A DNA stretch of 64,000 bases, from positions 4,092,001-4,156,000 of the forward strand of contig CP075492.1 in NCBI GenBank assembly GCA_021613535.1, in the 5' to 3' direction. The notes below the pieces were generated by a model. The model saw nothing but the letters and a program-made list of their open reading frames with translations. It did not search any database and was not told where the DNA came from. Position numbers and translations under genes: made by a program. Numbering within the stretch: the first letter of the stretch is position 1; every line of letters begins with the position of its first letter. Shown here one piece after another: positions 49,033 to 60,595 of this stretch. The stretch comes from Adineta vaga (taxonomy: Eukaryota > Rotifera).

Positions 49033-49646
49033 GTTACACAACATAATTGTCCTTTGAATTCTGGTAGATAAGTTGCACCAGATAAGGGACATTTCACTAA
49101 TGGATTTCTACTAAAATAAACGAATATTTGAGATAAAAATCTAATAGATACAAAATTCATACCGATAGATAGGTACATAGGATGCAGCACAAATATCAAA
49201 TGGATTATATTCATCATAATTCAATGGTTGTTCATCAATTCGATTCTTTTCACAGACACTTAATACTTTTCGTGTCTAAAAACAAGAGAGTGAAAATGAT
49301 ATGAGAATGAAGTGAATTCTAATACGAACCTGTTGAGCAACATCAGGTGTTGGTCCTAATTCCAAGAGACGTTTAGCAAAACTTGCTGCTATTTTATAAT
49401 TTTTCATTTTAAATGCTTGATTCAATGCAGATTTTAATGCCATGATTTTGTGTACAGGTTGTAATTGTAAATGAGTAAAATATGCAGCTAATTCACACGA
49501 ACGCTTCTCATCATTTTTTGCTAAATCTTTCTTTGCCATTGACATTTGTAATCCAACAATATATTCTTTACATATTTCGATCAGTTGTTGACTTTCAAGA
49601 ATCCCTTGTTGCGATTCGAGAACAAGTAATGGTAGAGATAATAGAA
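49033..49646 (-). repeat. Direct copy of coatomer-alpha fragment
   Basis: About 612 bp virtually identical to 46585-47196, introns included, in the same orientation and 2.45 kb away. It begins and ends abruptly: TTACACAACATAATTG at 49034, and AGATAATAGAAT at about 49646 followed by unrelated sequence. It contains only a middle part of the C-terminal COPI-alpha domain and cannot be expressed as such. Near-perfect intron identity points to a very recent event. Confidence 0.9.
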
Positions 49647-50518
49647 TATAATTTCATCAACAATTTGTCAATGATGTCGACCATAACCATAACGAATTAA
49701 GCAGTTATGATCTAAACTGTATTTAATACAATCATAGAAAACAATTTCTTGATTTACGAATTCGTTCAATTTCTTCGAGTATGATTTTTAAATCAGCACC
49801 ATCTTCTACTTTATAACTTTGTGATGTTTGATTACATCCTTGGAAATATCCCAATCCCAACAAGCAAGATCTCGTATGTACATGAGACTTTTTTTCGTCG
49901 AAAAGAACAAGGGACATGAACATTTCTCATACTCTATCGATTTGAAGAATATTCTATTCAATCAATTTATTTCGACATTTGTGCTATAGATGTCACTGAC
50001 CATAATAGATTTAGCGTATCATTATTATTGGATATGTGATGTTTTGAAGCTTGCACTGCTATTACTTCGATCTTGACTTATAATCTATAGACCATCATGA
50101 TTAGCTGTTAATCGATATATTCATGTATATATATATATACATATTTATCAGTTACAAAATATAACTAATATCGACACAATGCATGATTCTTATTATTATT
50201 GCTGTTATTGTTTGTTTTTTAGTATTTTCTTTAAAAACAAAATTTAACTGAAATAGTTTAATCTGGACGCAAGACAAAAAGATATTTATATCATTCATTC
50301 TTCGCTCTTTACTGTCTGAGTACAACTATAAGAGAAAGATTTGTATAACTCAATGATCGCATGATATTAATTTCTCAACTAAAGATTATGTTTGAATTCA
50401 ATATAATGATGTCTTGTAATAACATAATAAACTTCCATTATATCTAATCATGAATAGATATTTCATTTGGGCAACAGCTAAATACTCTTCCTTTTCTTTT
50501 CCTATTGATTAATCCACA
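49647..50518. other. Palindrome spacer, centre
   Basis: A minus-strand frame at 49732-49923 reads YKVEDGADLKIILEEIERI and could be a stray terminal exon, but no partner exons or family were found. A TA run sits at 50127-50142. The rest is AT-rich. Confidence 0.4.
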
Positions 50519-51175
50519 TTGAAAATGAATGAGAATAATAATAACGATGAAGAAGATGGTGAATTTCCATTCGTTGATCTTTTTGGTCTAATGGAAAAGA
50601 TCTTTGTTGATTTTGATGATGAATTTTCTTCTTGTTTTCTATCGGCTCGGCATTTTCGATTCCTTCACGAAACTTCAACAATGAAAATACTCAGTCATCA
50701 TCGAAAAGTCTAAGACGATGAAATCCTCAAACAAGATAATCAAAACAAAACATCTTGTATTTACTAAAAATATTCTTTTGCCTTCTTATTTCTTTCCATG
50801 TAGACAATCGTTATGGTGATGAAAATCTTAACTCCATAATTGAAAACCACAGTCTCAGTGGAACATTCTCTCCAACATTTTCAAGTTCTTCAACAATAAC
50901 ATCGATGCATCGAAAAACAACACCATGAAGAAAAAATATATCATTGAGAAGAAAGTGCAACAATCCTTTATTCAAAATGAAAAGAATAAAATGAAAACAA
51001 TCACGAAAATTTGTGGAGATAAACATCATACAAGAATCAAACAAGATGCAAATATTGCTCGAGAATATGAAAATGCAACACTAAATGAATTAAATCAAAT
51101 AGGCAACAATATAATTATGAAAGAATTTACTGTGTTCGTTTATGTAAAGGTAATTGAAGATTTATGATTAGTAGT
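50519..51175 (+). pseudogene. Unrecognised broken gene in palindrome spacer
   Basis: A plus-strand frame from 50525 encodes an acidic start (MNENNNNDEEDGEFPFVDLF, then DFDDEFSSCFLSARHFRF) and stops at 50713. After an acceptor at 50804 an exon reads ENHSLSGTFSPTFSSSST and stops. In another frame 50925-51167 reads KKKYIIEKKVQQSFIQNEKN and a Lys-rich continuation. The order acidic N-terminus, Ser-rich stretch and charged strand region is loosely reminiscent of HAX1/MLF-type proteins, but I cannot assign it. The frame changes suggest decay. Confidence 0.3.
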
Positions 51176-51184
51176 TGAGAAATA

Positions 51185-51542
51185 GATATAGACTTTAAAT
51201 TGTGCAGATGGTGAATGGACTCAAGTTTTAGTTGATGATCGTCTTTCATGTACACCAGATAGAAAACTGACTAATTCTCAAGCACATCGAAAACAATTAT
51301 GGGCAAATTTAATCATTTTTTATACAAAATTTTCCATTAGAAAAATGTTTAGGTTCCATTAATCGAAAAAGCAATGGCTAAATTAAATGGTAGTTATGAA
51401 TCAATTATTGCTGGTCGTCAGGATGTGAAGATTCGTTGTACGTATTTTTATCGAAATAAATCTAATCAATTTTAAAATTAGAATTAGCAACCGCTACTGG
51501 AAGTCCATGTGAAACTTTAATACTTGGTCGTTCCTTTACATC
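51185..51542 (+). pseudogene. Calpain catalytic-domain fragment
   Basis: Plus-strand sequence equivalent to part of the intact minus-strand calpain-15. It reads [29 protein letters not shown], then [19 protein letters not shown] and [12 protein letters not shown]. The intron in between has lost its GT donor (GGGCAAAT where the intact gene has GGGTAAAT), and there is a frame break after GR. It stops where the right ligase arm begins. Confidence 0.85.
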
Positions 51543-51771
51543 GATTACTTTTGTACTTCTCTTCACTTGTATGTGGTGCCTCTCGAAAAACTCTATCAAT
51601 CTTCCCTATTGGTTGTTTATAATACACCAATGATTCTCTCTCATATTCATGTAATAATGTATGTACTTTCCGATGTCTTTGAAACATTGTTTCTCTTTTC
51701 GCTTTGTTCAAATTTTATTTCACAATGAACATCATTTGAGATATTTATCTTCATCTATAAAGAAGGTTAAA

Positions 51772-54680
51772 ATGAGTAATTCCAAGAAAATCAATCAACC
51801 ATCCATTGCGTATGAACAATTGTTTCTATTCAACTGATATTTAATCGACTTTTTTAGTTCGTTTTTTACAAAAAAAGGTCAACCACCTGTGATATCACCA
51901 AAGAAAGAAACGATTGCATCTCCAATCAGTGTTAAAAATAAAGAACCAATTGTTTCTCCATCATCCGATTCCGAAGATACGATTATTCCAACGAAACGCG
52001 CTAAAAAACGTGTATTAAGTTTTGATGAAAGTGATCACGATCAAAAAAGTAATTCATCAACAGAAAATATTAAAGAAACACCAACTAAAGTTGTTAAACA
52101 AATGAAAATTATCGATACAAAAGTCGAAGTAAAAGATGAAAAACAAACGATAGTGCCGAAAATTGAACCAACAACAACTGTTCCAGTTGACCAGAAAAGG
52201 TAATTTAATCGTCATTCAAGAAGATTAATCACAAAGCAAATCTTGAATTTCAGTGTTGCTGATCCACAATCATATAATCCCGGTAAAACAAATTATGATC
52301 CAATCAATGATGCATGTTGGAAACTCGGTGAAAAGTAAAGTTTTTTGCGAACAGTGATATAAATTTGCAAGCTTTTTTTTAGTGTTCCATACAGCGCTTT
52401 ATCAGCAACGTTATTATTAATTGAAGAAACTTCAGCTCGTTTAGAAATTATTCGTATTTTATCAAACTTTTTTCGTTCAGTTCGAAGTTTATCACCTAAT
52501 GATTTAGTATATAGTGTTTATTTATGTGTTAATAAAGTCGCACCAGAATACGAAGGCATTGAATTAGGTATTGGTGAAACCATTATTATCAAAGCAATTG
52601 CTGATAGTACGGGTCGTACGGCTGAACAAGTGAAAGCAGATTATAAATCGAAAGGTGATTTAGGATTGGTTGCTGAGGTAAATCTATAAAAGAAAAACAA
52701 TCTCTTGAAATTGTTGGATTCTTTGCAGGCATCTCGTTCAACACAACGCACGATGTTTAAACCTAAACCATTGACGGTATCACATGTTTATAAAAAATTA
52801 AAAGAAATAGCCCAATTAACAGGCAACAAAGTAAAAATTTTATTCGATCTTTCAGAAAATAAATACTTTTTCTTCAGAGTCAACAACGTAAAGGTGATAT
52901 TATCAAAAGTCTTCTTGTTTCTTGTCAATCTCATGAAACTCGTTATCTTGCTCGATCGTTAATCGGCAAACTTCGTATTGGTTTAGCTGAACAATCGATG
53001 CTTGTTGCTTTAGCGCATGCATGTATTCGTCATGATTCGTCAGATTTAAAAGAATCAGTATTAAAAGAACATCTTGATGCTGGTACACTTGCTGTTAAAG
53101 AAGCATTTTGTCAATGTCCATCCTATGATATTCTTATGGATGTTCTTATTAATAAAGGTGGAATCAATCATTTGAGAGAATTATGTAAAGCAACACCAGG
53201 TATACCAATGAAACCCATGTTAGCACATCCATCGAAAGGTATTGATGAAATATTAAAACGTTGTGGACAAAGCGAATTTGCTTGTGAATATAAATATGAC
53301 GGTGAACGTGCACAAGTATGTTAATTCAATTGTTAATCTCGTTCTAAATATCGTTTTTAGGTTCATTTAACGGAAGATAAGAAAGTTTATATTTATTCGA
53401 GAAATTCAGAAAATAATACATCGAAATATCCTGATGTTATTGAACGAATACCGAATGCATTTCAACCACAAGTCAAATCATTAATATTAGATGGAGAATG
53501 TGTTGCTTATGATATTGAACAAAAGAAATTATTACCTTTTCAAACATTATCAACTCGTAAACGAAAAGTATGTTGTCTGCTTCAAATCTATGATTCTTCA
53601 CGTAGTGATTTGATTTGATTTAGGATGCAGATATTAAAGAAATTAAAGTTCAAGGTATGTTTCTTCATTCTTTATTATTTCATTTGAATGAATAATTTTG
53701 TTTAGTTTGCATATTTGCATTTGATCTTTTGTATTTAAATGGTGAATCATTGGTTGAAAAACCATTTCGTGAACGTCGTCGCCTCTTACATGAATCACTT
53801 CGTTGTATACCTGGTGAACTTGTTTTTGCTGAATCACGTACAACCTCAAATATTGATGAAATCAATATGTATTTGGAACAATCAGTTAAAGATGGTTGTG
53901 AAGGTTTGATGGTTAAAACATTAGATGATGATGCTACTTATGAAATTGCTAAACGATCACATAAATGGCTCAAAGTAATTTATGAACTTTATTTTCAAAG
54001 AAAATAGTGCTTTGTTTTTTTTTGTTTAGTTGAAAAAAGATTATCTTGATGGTGTTGGAGATACACTTGATCTTGTCGTCATTGGTGGTTATACAGGTAC
54101 TGGTAAACGAACTGGTGTTTATGGTGGATATCTATTGGCATGTTACGATAAAGATAATGAAGAATATCAATGTATTTGTAAAGTAAGTTTTTCTCTTCTC
54201 TTATTGAAGTATTATGAAATGAATATTTTTTGTTTTCTCGAATAGTTGGGTACTGGTTTTACTGATGAATTACTTGTATCATTGGGTAAATCATTGGAAC
54301 CACATATTATTCCTAAACCACTTGCATATTATCGATATTCTTCATCTTTAATACCGGATGTTTGGTTTGATGCTGCAAAAGTGTGGGAAGTCAAATGTGC
54401 TGATTTATCTTTATCACCTAACCATCATGCAGCTATTGGTCTTGTAAGTAAATAAAGATATTTTAAGGAAAAATATTGTTTATTTTTCTTTTGGATGAAC
54501 TAGGTTGATGAAGGAAAAGGTATTTCACTTCGTTTTCCTCGATTTCTTCGTGAACGAGAAGATAAATCAATTGAAGATGCAACAAGTGCAGAACAAGTTG
54601 CTGATCTTTATCGACGACAAGAAAAGATCAAAAATGTGGATGCAGATAATCAAGGTGATGATGAAGATGATATGTATTAA
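51772..54680 (+). CDS. LIG1: DNA ligase 1 (ATP-dependent)
   Basis: Twelve exons (51772-51809, 51858-52199, 52254-52334, 52383-52677, 52729-52830, 52878-53315, 53361-53567, 53624-53654, 53706-53974, 54030-54182, 54246-54443, 54504-54680) join without frame break to 776 aa. The N-terminus is a PCNA-binding PIP box (QPSIASFF) followed by a Ser/Lys-rich tail. The DNA-binding domain starts near [18 protein letters not shown]. The adenylation domain has the active-site lysine in [10 protein letters not shown] (about residue 425), then [31 protein letters not shown] and [19 protein letters not shown]. The OB domain has [13 protein letters not shown] and [15 protein letters not shown]. It seals Okazaki fragments and repair nicks in the nucleus. 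It is the only intact one of two ligase copies here. Confidence 0.95.
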
Positions 54681-54892
54681 CTGTTATAAAGAAAAGTTAT
54701 TTTTTTGTATACATTTTCTTGTGTGATGTTCAAATAATATATAGGAAAGAAATGCTGTAATAGAATCACCGATGTTATTTTGTTTTGTTAGTCGAATGAA
54801 TGTGATTTGATGTAGATGACAATGTACAAAGTTGAAAATATTCAAAGGAATCGAACTTGTCAGAGTTGAACATTATGCAATAACAAATCGCC

Positions 54893-54965
54893 GCCGCGGT
54901 GGCTCAGTCGGTAGAGCGTCAGTCTCATAATCTGAAGGTCGTGAGTTCGATCCTCACCCGGGGCA
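54893..54965 (+). tRNA. tRNA-Met (CAT), right palindrome copy
   Basis: A 73-nt cloverleaf: acceptor GCCGCGG, D-arm GGCTCAGTCGGTAGAGC, anticodon CAT within CTCATAA, T-loop GTTCGAT, discriminator A. G4 faces G69 in the acceptor stem; all other pairs are good. Identical to the left copy at 43022-43094. Confidence 0.93.
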
Positions 54966-55143
54966 CTATTTTTTGACCAAAATTCTTTGTATATATAAGT
55001 TTACATTCATTTCATACTTCTTTTTTTTGAATAGAAAGAAAACAAATGCTTACATTTTTCAGTGTAGAAAATGTTTTTTCCGAAATAAATCTTTCCTTCC
55101 GTTAGGTTAATGCCATCTAATATGAAGCAAGTAAAGCAGGGAT

Positions 55144-55572
55144 TCAAGAAGAATGTGGAAATGATTCTGGTACTGTCAAATAATTTGTTGATGGGCGAGA
55201 CAATGTTGGAATTGCATTTAAAATAGTGGTTTCTTCATTGATTCTTTCATTTTCATTCTTTGTCCGTGTATATAATTTTGAAATAAAATCGATGAAAAGT
55301 TGTTGATAATAAAAACAGAATAAAATCAGAAGAAGAAGAATAATCAAAATAAAAATTAGAATAACATTATTGATTGTTATATGGATTTCAGAATCTTCTA
55401 AAGAAGCCGTTTCTGAATATTTATTAGGAATAAAATGGAAACTGTTTGATGCTTTTGTTGGTAAAATAGATTCATTTGTTGGTGATAAACTGATCATCAT
55501 CGTGGATAATGAAAGTATTAATAAAATATGCCAAGGCATGTTCAAAGAAAGCAGTATGAGACTATGAAACAA
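55144..55572 (-). CDS. Small predicted single-pass membrane protein
   Basis: An uninterrupted minus-strand frame of 142 codons. It starts with a hydrophobic signal-like stretch (FHSLILLSLNMPWHILLILS) and has a strong transmembrane segment at about residues 67-90 (NNVILIFILIILLLLILFCF). A short polar tail with Thr/Asn/Glu follows. No known domain. It lies between the tRNA and the calpain gene. The coding assignment rests on the signal and TM layout only. Confidence 0.45.
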   Translation of the reverse strand: MFHSLILLSLNMPWHILLILSLSTMMISLSPTNESILPTKASNSFHFIPNKYSETASLEDSEIHITINNVILIFILIILLLLILFCFYYQQLFIDFISKLYTRTKNENERINEETTILNAIPTLSRPSTNYLTVPESFPHSS

Positions 55573-55821
55573 GTTCCATAATAATGTACTTTCTTATTAA
55601 AATTTAATTAATGTTAAAGTGGTTATTAATCTGAAGAAGATTTTATCTTTTCTTGGAAAATAGACTCAACTCAATCACGTTTTTATGGATATTAATTTCA
55701 ATGCAACTATTTTTAATTAGTAAACTGAATTAAGTTTGTTATGTCGCAAAGATTCTCTTCTTAATTGACTAAAAACTAGAAAAAATGCTTTATTCTTGAC
55801 TACAAAAATAAAAATATAATA
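55573..55821. other. Short intergenic region
   Basis: AT-rich, nothing recognised. Confidence 0.3.
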
Positions 55822-58800
55822 TCAAGTTTGTTTAGCTGAAGAAATATTTTGTGGTAAATGAATATCATCATTAATATTATTTTCATCAATTATTGGCCAA
55901 TGTCTTTTCCCATGACCTTCTCCGTGTTTAATGAATTCTTGTGATGAAAGATCATATTGAAAATCATGACCAATGGTAAATGCATGTGCTGCACTTTTTC
56001 GTGAAATCGTTACAATAATTTGCCGATAATTGGGTGGAATAACATCAATTAATTCTCCTTGACCATCTTTTCGAGATGTACAAGCATTTTGTGATACAAC
56101 ACAATTGAAATAAAAATGAACATATTTTGATGGATGACGATTTTCAACAAGTAAAACAAGACCATCCCAATACTTTTTCAATTCATATACAGTTACACCA
56201 TCCGACTGTGTAGAATCTCGATCCGAATGATTTGTTAAACGAACTTGATCACCGTAAAATATACAGAATTTAATTAGAAATTCACGTTCAATTCGTGATG
56301 GAATTCGAATACGTTCGAGATCAACAACATGAGAACTATGAATTGCTAAAACAGAAACAGAAGGTCTCCTTAGAAAACAAAATGCCTATAGAATCACGAA
56401 CCGATAGTAAATTCTGTAGTATCTAAATATTTATTCGTTGGATTGAATAATAATGGTAAAATAACATAAGTTCCTGCTGGTAAATAACCATCTGTTGAAA
56501 TAAATTTATGTTGTCCACGTTGACTTATAATAGGTATCGAATAAATACGATAATTTCCACGAGGTTGTTCTTCCATATTAATGACAGCTATACAAAGACT
56601 GACATCACTTCGATGAATACGAAGATTTTTACTAATCTTTCGATGAAGTGTTATATCCAATTCTGTCGTTGTTGATAAAGACAAATAATATGCTAAAGAT
56701 ATTAGAGTAAAAACTTTCTTTTTAAAAATCAAAGGTAACAATAAACCTTGAATCATTTTTGTAGCTGGATAGAAATTAGCTGAATCTCTGACTTCATACC
56801 AGTTATGTCTTAATTTACAAATATCAACACATTCAAAATATTTCACAAATGATACAAATGGCATCCAAAAAACACCATCACGTTTATTACGTTTTTCATT
56901 TAATAATTCACGACGTAAATCAGGATTTTCTAACCATAAACGAGAACTATCTGACCAATCACCTACAACATATTTATTTTCAAAAGTATATGTATATATA
57001 TATAACTTCTCAAAAGAGAAAAAGAAATATTCGTTACCAGTCCATCGATATGCTCCACCCCATGGATTTCTCAATTTTACTAATCGATGTCTTCCACTCT
57101 TTGATTGTTGAACATCTTGTAATGAATAGGCATGAATATTCAATAAGCCATATTTTTCAAATTCTTCTTTACTAAGAAGACTATTACTACACATTGCACA
57201 CATAAGAAATCCTTGTAAACGTGCATTGAGTAGTACTGACCACAAACGATCATAATCAACATTTTTATCATCGGGATTGTTTGAACGACCAAGTATTAAT
57301 GTTTCACATGGACTTCCAGTAACAGTAGCTAAACCTAATCTCAATCAAATACTTTATAAGTCTGATAATATAGTAAAAACAAATCGAAAAACCTTCACAA
57401 CAACGACCAGCAATGATGGCTTCATAACTACCATTTAACTTCGCCATGGCTTTTTCAATTAATGGAACCTAAAAATTGTATTTCTTATTCAGATATTTAA
57501 ACAATAGACGATAAGATTTACCCATAGTTGTTTTCGATGTGCTTGAGAATAAGCCAGAGTTTTATCGACTGTACATGGAAGACGATCATCAACCAAAACT
57601 TGAGTCCATTCACCATCTAAAATTCAGAGTTCATCCATTATCAATTATAATCTCACATTTTTATTTACCTTTACATAAACGAACACAATAAATTCCTTCA
57701 TAATTATATTGTTTTGTAATTAATACCTGATTTCATAGAAAGAATTGAATCAAATAAAAACCTAAATATTTCTGAAATTTCTTACTCTTGCCAAATATTC
57801 TGGTTCTTCAGCAAGAACACTTAATGCTGTGATAAACCAACAATCACCTAATGCACCTTGTAATACATCATTCGGTTTTGGATCACGAAAAACAGCCCAT
57901 TGTGTTCGAACGTTATCACTCCATTCTTGAGGATAGATTTGATCAGGTCTTAACCATTGAATTTGATTTTTTGATGACGACGATTGTAAATCATATTGTT
58001 GATTATCTGGAAGAATTGCTAGAGTCGATTTTGACAAAGAACTTCCATTGATATAAAGTGAATGAGGTGATGCAGGAAAAGTATCATCTCTAAATTTACT
58101 ATGAGATTGTATACAAGCACGAAGAATTTTCTCTACATGTTGTAGAACAATATGTTCGTCAACTTCTCGTTTGTGTGCAGAAAGAACACTACGACGATGA
58201 ACATCTTCTTCTTCAATCAATGGCTTACTCTCATTTCTCTGAGTTGATGATCGGTTTGAACGACGCATACTTGAGGAATGTCTACTAAACACAAAAGGAA
58301 TATTAATATGATGAAAAAAAAATGTTTTCTATTTACCTAGTTGAGCTTGTTGGTGGTGCTAAGATTGATTTCGGTTGTTGAGAAATTTTTTGTGAAGTTA
58401 CATCCATATGATCCATAATTGGAATGTAAACATTAATTTTATTTGAACCACATTCAGAGCAAATTTGAGCATCAGTTTCGTTTTTCATATGACAGAATTG
58501 ACATTGCCACTGACGTCGAATCACAGATAATTTTGTTTGTGTTATACGATGATGCTGATCATTGTGATTTGAATGCTCTGACGATCGTGATCGTTGCTGT
58601 TGATGGTGATGATGATGTAGACGAGAATGTCTTGTTGGTTCTTTTGTTTGTGAATTTGGTGAGTGTAGTCCGGATGAAGGTTGATCAGTATGATGTCGTG
58701 ATTGAAAAGATAATTCGTGGTTAAATGCGTGAAGTATTTGATTAACTGATGCTTCAACTTCTTCAGATACACCTGGTACTAAGGAAAAGTTTTCTTGAGA

Positions 58801-58878
58801 AAATGTAACACCCATTGACCCTGATTCTATATCTTTTTTTTCTCTCTTTTTGATGTTCTTAACCTTCTCCTTTGCCAA
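55822..58878 (-). CDS. CAPN15: Calpain-15 (SOL-type calpain)
   Basis: Minus-strand gene of about ten exons and roughly 850 aa. Near the N-terminus there is one RanBP2-type zinc finger ([20 protein letters not shown], four Cys), after a His/Gln/Ser-rich stretch. The calpain protease core contains the nucleophile motif [20 protein letters not shown], the Cys-domain segment [16 protein letters not shown], the catalytic His in NIHAYSL, and the catalytic Asn in LRNPWGG. The C-terminal part is beta-rich ([34 protein letters not shown]), ending SSAKQT. Zinc finger plus calpain core without a penta-EF-hand domain is the SOL/CAPN15 architecture. It is a calcium-regulated cytosolic cysteine protease in the family. 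Two fragments of it occur at 38.64-38.85 and 51.19-51.54 kb. Confidence 0.9.
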
Positions 58879-60064
58879 TCAGATGTGATTACAAAATGCA
58901 AAACCAACGATGATTTCCTTTATCGACAGTCGAATACCCTCATGTTTGATACAAAACGACAGCATAATAACTTTGCGATAATGACGAATAAGACAGAAAG
59001 AACAAAATAACGATCAAAGAAAATGAAGAAACAGAATCAATCGACCAAAAAATAAAACGAAACCAGACAGATAAACGTTTTGTACAGAATCAAGGATACT
59101 TTCGAAATATATAGATACATATAACTATATAATATTTTCATTTGCTTATAGTGTCCTCTATAATTTTCTCCTCTTTTATTTAACTAAATAAATCATTTAT
59201 TATTTTATTTTAGATGATTATATATACTCTTCGTCTAAAATGTTCGTCGAATTTGCATCGTCAACATTCAAAAAGATAAAAATAATAAAATTGGTATTAG
59301 CAAAAAAACAAAGTTCAATTATTAATCGAATAATGTGTCATAGAAACAAACGGACAGCAATATAAGACTATAGAAAAATCTTCAGTTCATTTTAAAAGAA
59401 AATTTGAAGAAATTATTCGATTAAATGTTTTCTATAATTTATGAGTTCAATCAAAGGCCGTAGTTACTATAATACTTTCAATAGTATTATATACCACCGA
59501 GTCAGAATGATTGATAGCTTCAAGAAAAGCAATCATATCAAACGTGTTATCGTTTTTTCATGGATAATAGGCAGTTTTATAAAAAAATCTCATATATTCA
59601 AGATAGTCTTCTTCAATCATGTGGAAACTTTGAGCAACTGAAGACTTCAATATCACGATACTATTGCTAAAAGAGTTCTATAAACTTTTGCTCGGCATCA
59701 TTCTTTCATTGATACCAATGTTCGACTCTTGGACCTCTGCCGTTTTCATGATTCTTTCCTATAGTTTATTTTTTAGACCAAACACATTGAGAAAAATAGA
59801 TAAAAAACATAACCATACTTATCCTATGTGATACAACAGCAAATTATTCTTTAAAATATATGCAGAGGTGCAGAATCTTCCAAAAAATAAAAAAATTCCG
59901 CAAACTGTTTTATCTTCGTTGCTCACCGACCAACTTTATTTCACAAAAACTAGAAAGAAAAAACATGGCAACATTTTGTTCTGTTCGTTATTATTCATAC
60001 AACATAGGAATTCGTTCGACTTGGTCTTTTCTCAGACGGTTCAAAACAACCGAACCAGGCGAAA
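58879..60064. other. Intergenic region with a third MRPS26/NATD1 remnant
   Basis: No intact gene. Bases about 59083-59170 resemble the region upstream of NATD1 (61700-61790). Bases 59185-59282 resemble the NATD1 end, intercistronic spacer and start of MRPS26. The rest is AT-rich flank. Confidence 0.5.
59185..59282 (+). pseudogene. MRPS26 start remnant (third copy)
   Basis: The sequence CTAAATAAATCATTTATT, then TTATTTTAGATG, copies the NATD1 stop, spacer, acceptor and MRPS26 start at 62291-62335. The first codons (LRLKCSSNLHRQHSKR) are a decayed version of the MRPS26 N-terminus (IRLKLPSNLYRPWK). It stops within 60 bases. NATD1 itself is deleted. Confidence 0.7.
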
Positions 60065-60595
60065 CTAATTTGAATAGACGGTAATGGCCTGTTTTTTAAA
60101 GAAAATCCAGTTTTTATCTTTTAATTGAAAGAAATAGTTGTTGAGGGAGGATTTTATGAATGGATCTGCTAGATGAAGCGGTGGTGCATTCCAATGTAAC
60201 ATCACTTCTTCGTCTAAGGAGTCGTGATCCAGAACTCGATTGCTACGAATGTGTTGCTTCAGGATTGAAGCAGCACTCTCGCAAACAGCTTCACTTCTGA
60301 TTTTGACAACCATCAGAGAATAGAAATGTAGAAACTGTTCGATATTATTGGCCAGATCTTTGTTCGTGAAGAAAGATTTCATCACTTTTGTCGTTGCAAT
60401 TCTATCATCTTTTGTCCAAACATTCCAATTTCCCTTGTGTTTCAATTCTTTCAAACATCGTTTCTTCCATCCCAAATATTGATCATTCAGTAAAATATTG
60501 TCGATCTTGATATGTTTTGAATCGTTCTTCGTAAACTCAAGGAGAGTTTGGAACGATGACTGTCCATACTGAAGCACATCCTCTCTTTTGGCCAA
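60065..60595 (-). CDS. Transposase-like ORF (hAT-like C-terminal part)
   Basis: An intronless minus-strand frame of 176 codons whose base composition is less AT-rich than its neighbours. It has helical segments and the stretch RSEAVCESAASILKQHI with LHWNAPPLHLADPFIKSSL. A small cluster around Cys-Glu-Ser-Ala resembles the C-terminal dimerisation region of hAT transposases (which usually shows a CERxFS-type motif), but the similarity is weak. No upstream catalytic DDE-type exons and no terminal repeats were found. It could be a mobile-element remnant or an unknown domesticated ORF. Confidence 0.35.
   Translation of the reverse strand: MAKREDVLQYGQSSFQTLLEFTKNDSKHIKIDNILLNDQYLGWKKRCLKELKHKGNWNVWTKDDRIATTKVMKSFFTNKDLANNIEQFLHFYSLMVVKIRSEAVCESAASILKQHIRSNRVLDHDSLDEEVMLHWNAPPLHLADPFIKSSLNNYFFQLKDKNWIFFKKQAITVYSN

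Larger units (their letters stand above)
51545..54988. repeat. Right arm of inverted repeat (LIG1 + tRNA-Met)
   Basis: Reverse-complement partner of 42999-46107. It is the longer and intact arm, holding the complete ligase gene, the ligase-to-tRNA spacer and the tRNA. The spacer between the arms is about 5.4 kb. Confidence 0.93.

Noticed and set aside
58443-58772. Asp/Val-rich plus-strand frame and His/Asn-rich minus-strand frame
   Set aside because: Shadows of the His/Gln-rich linker in the calpain-15 first exon.
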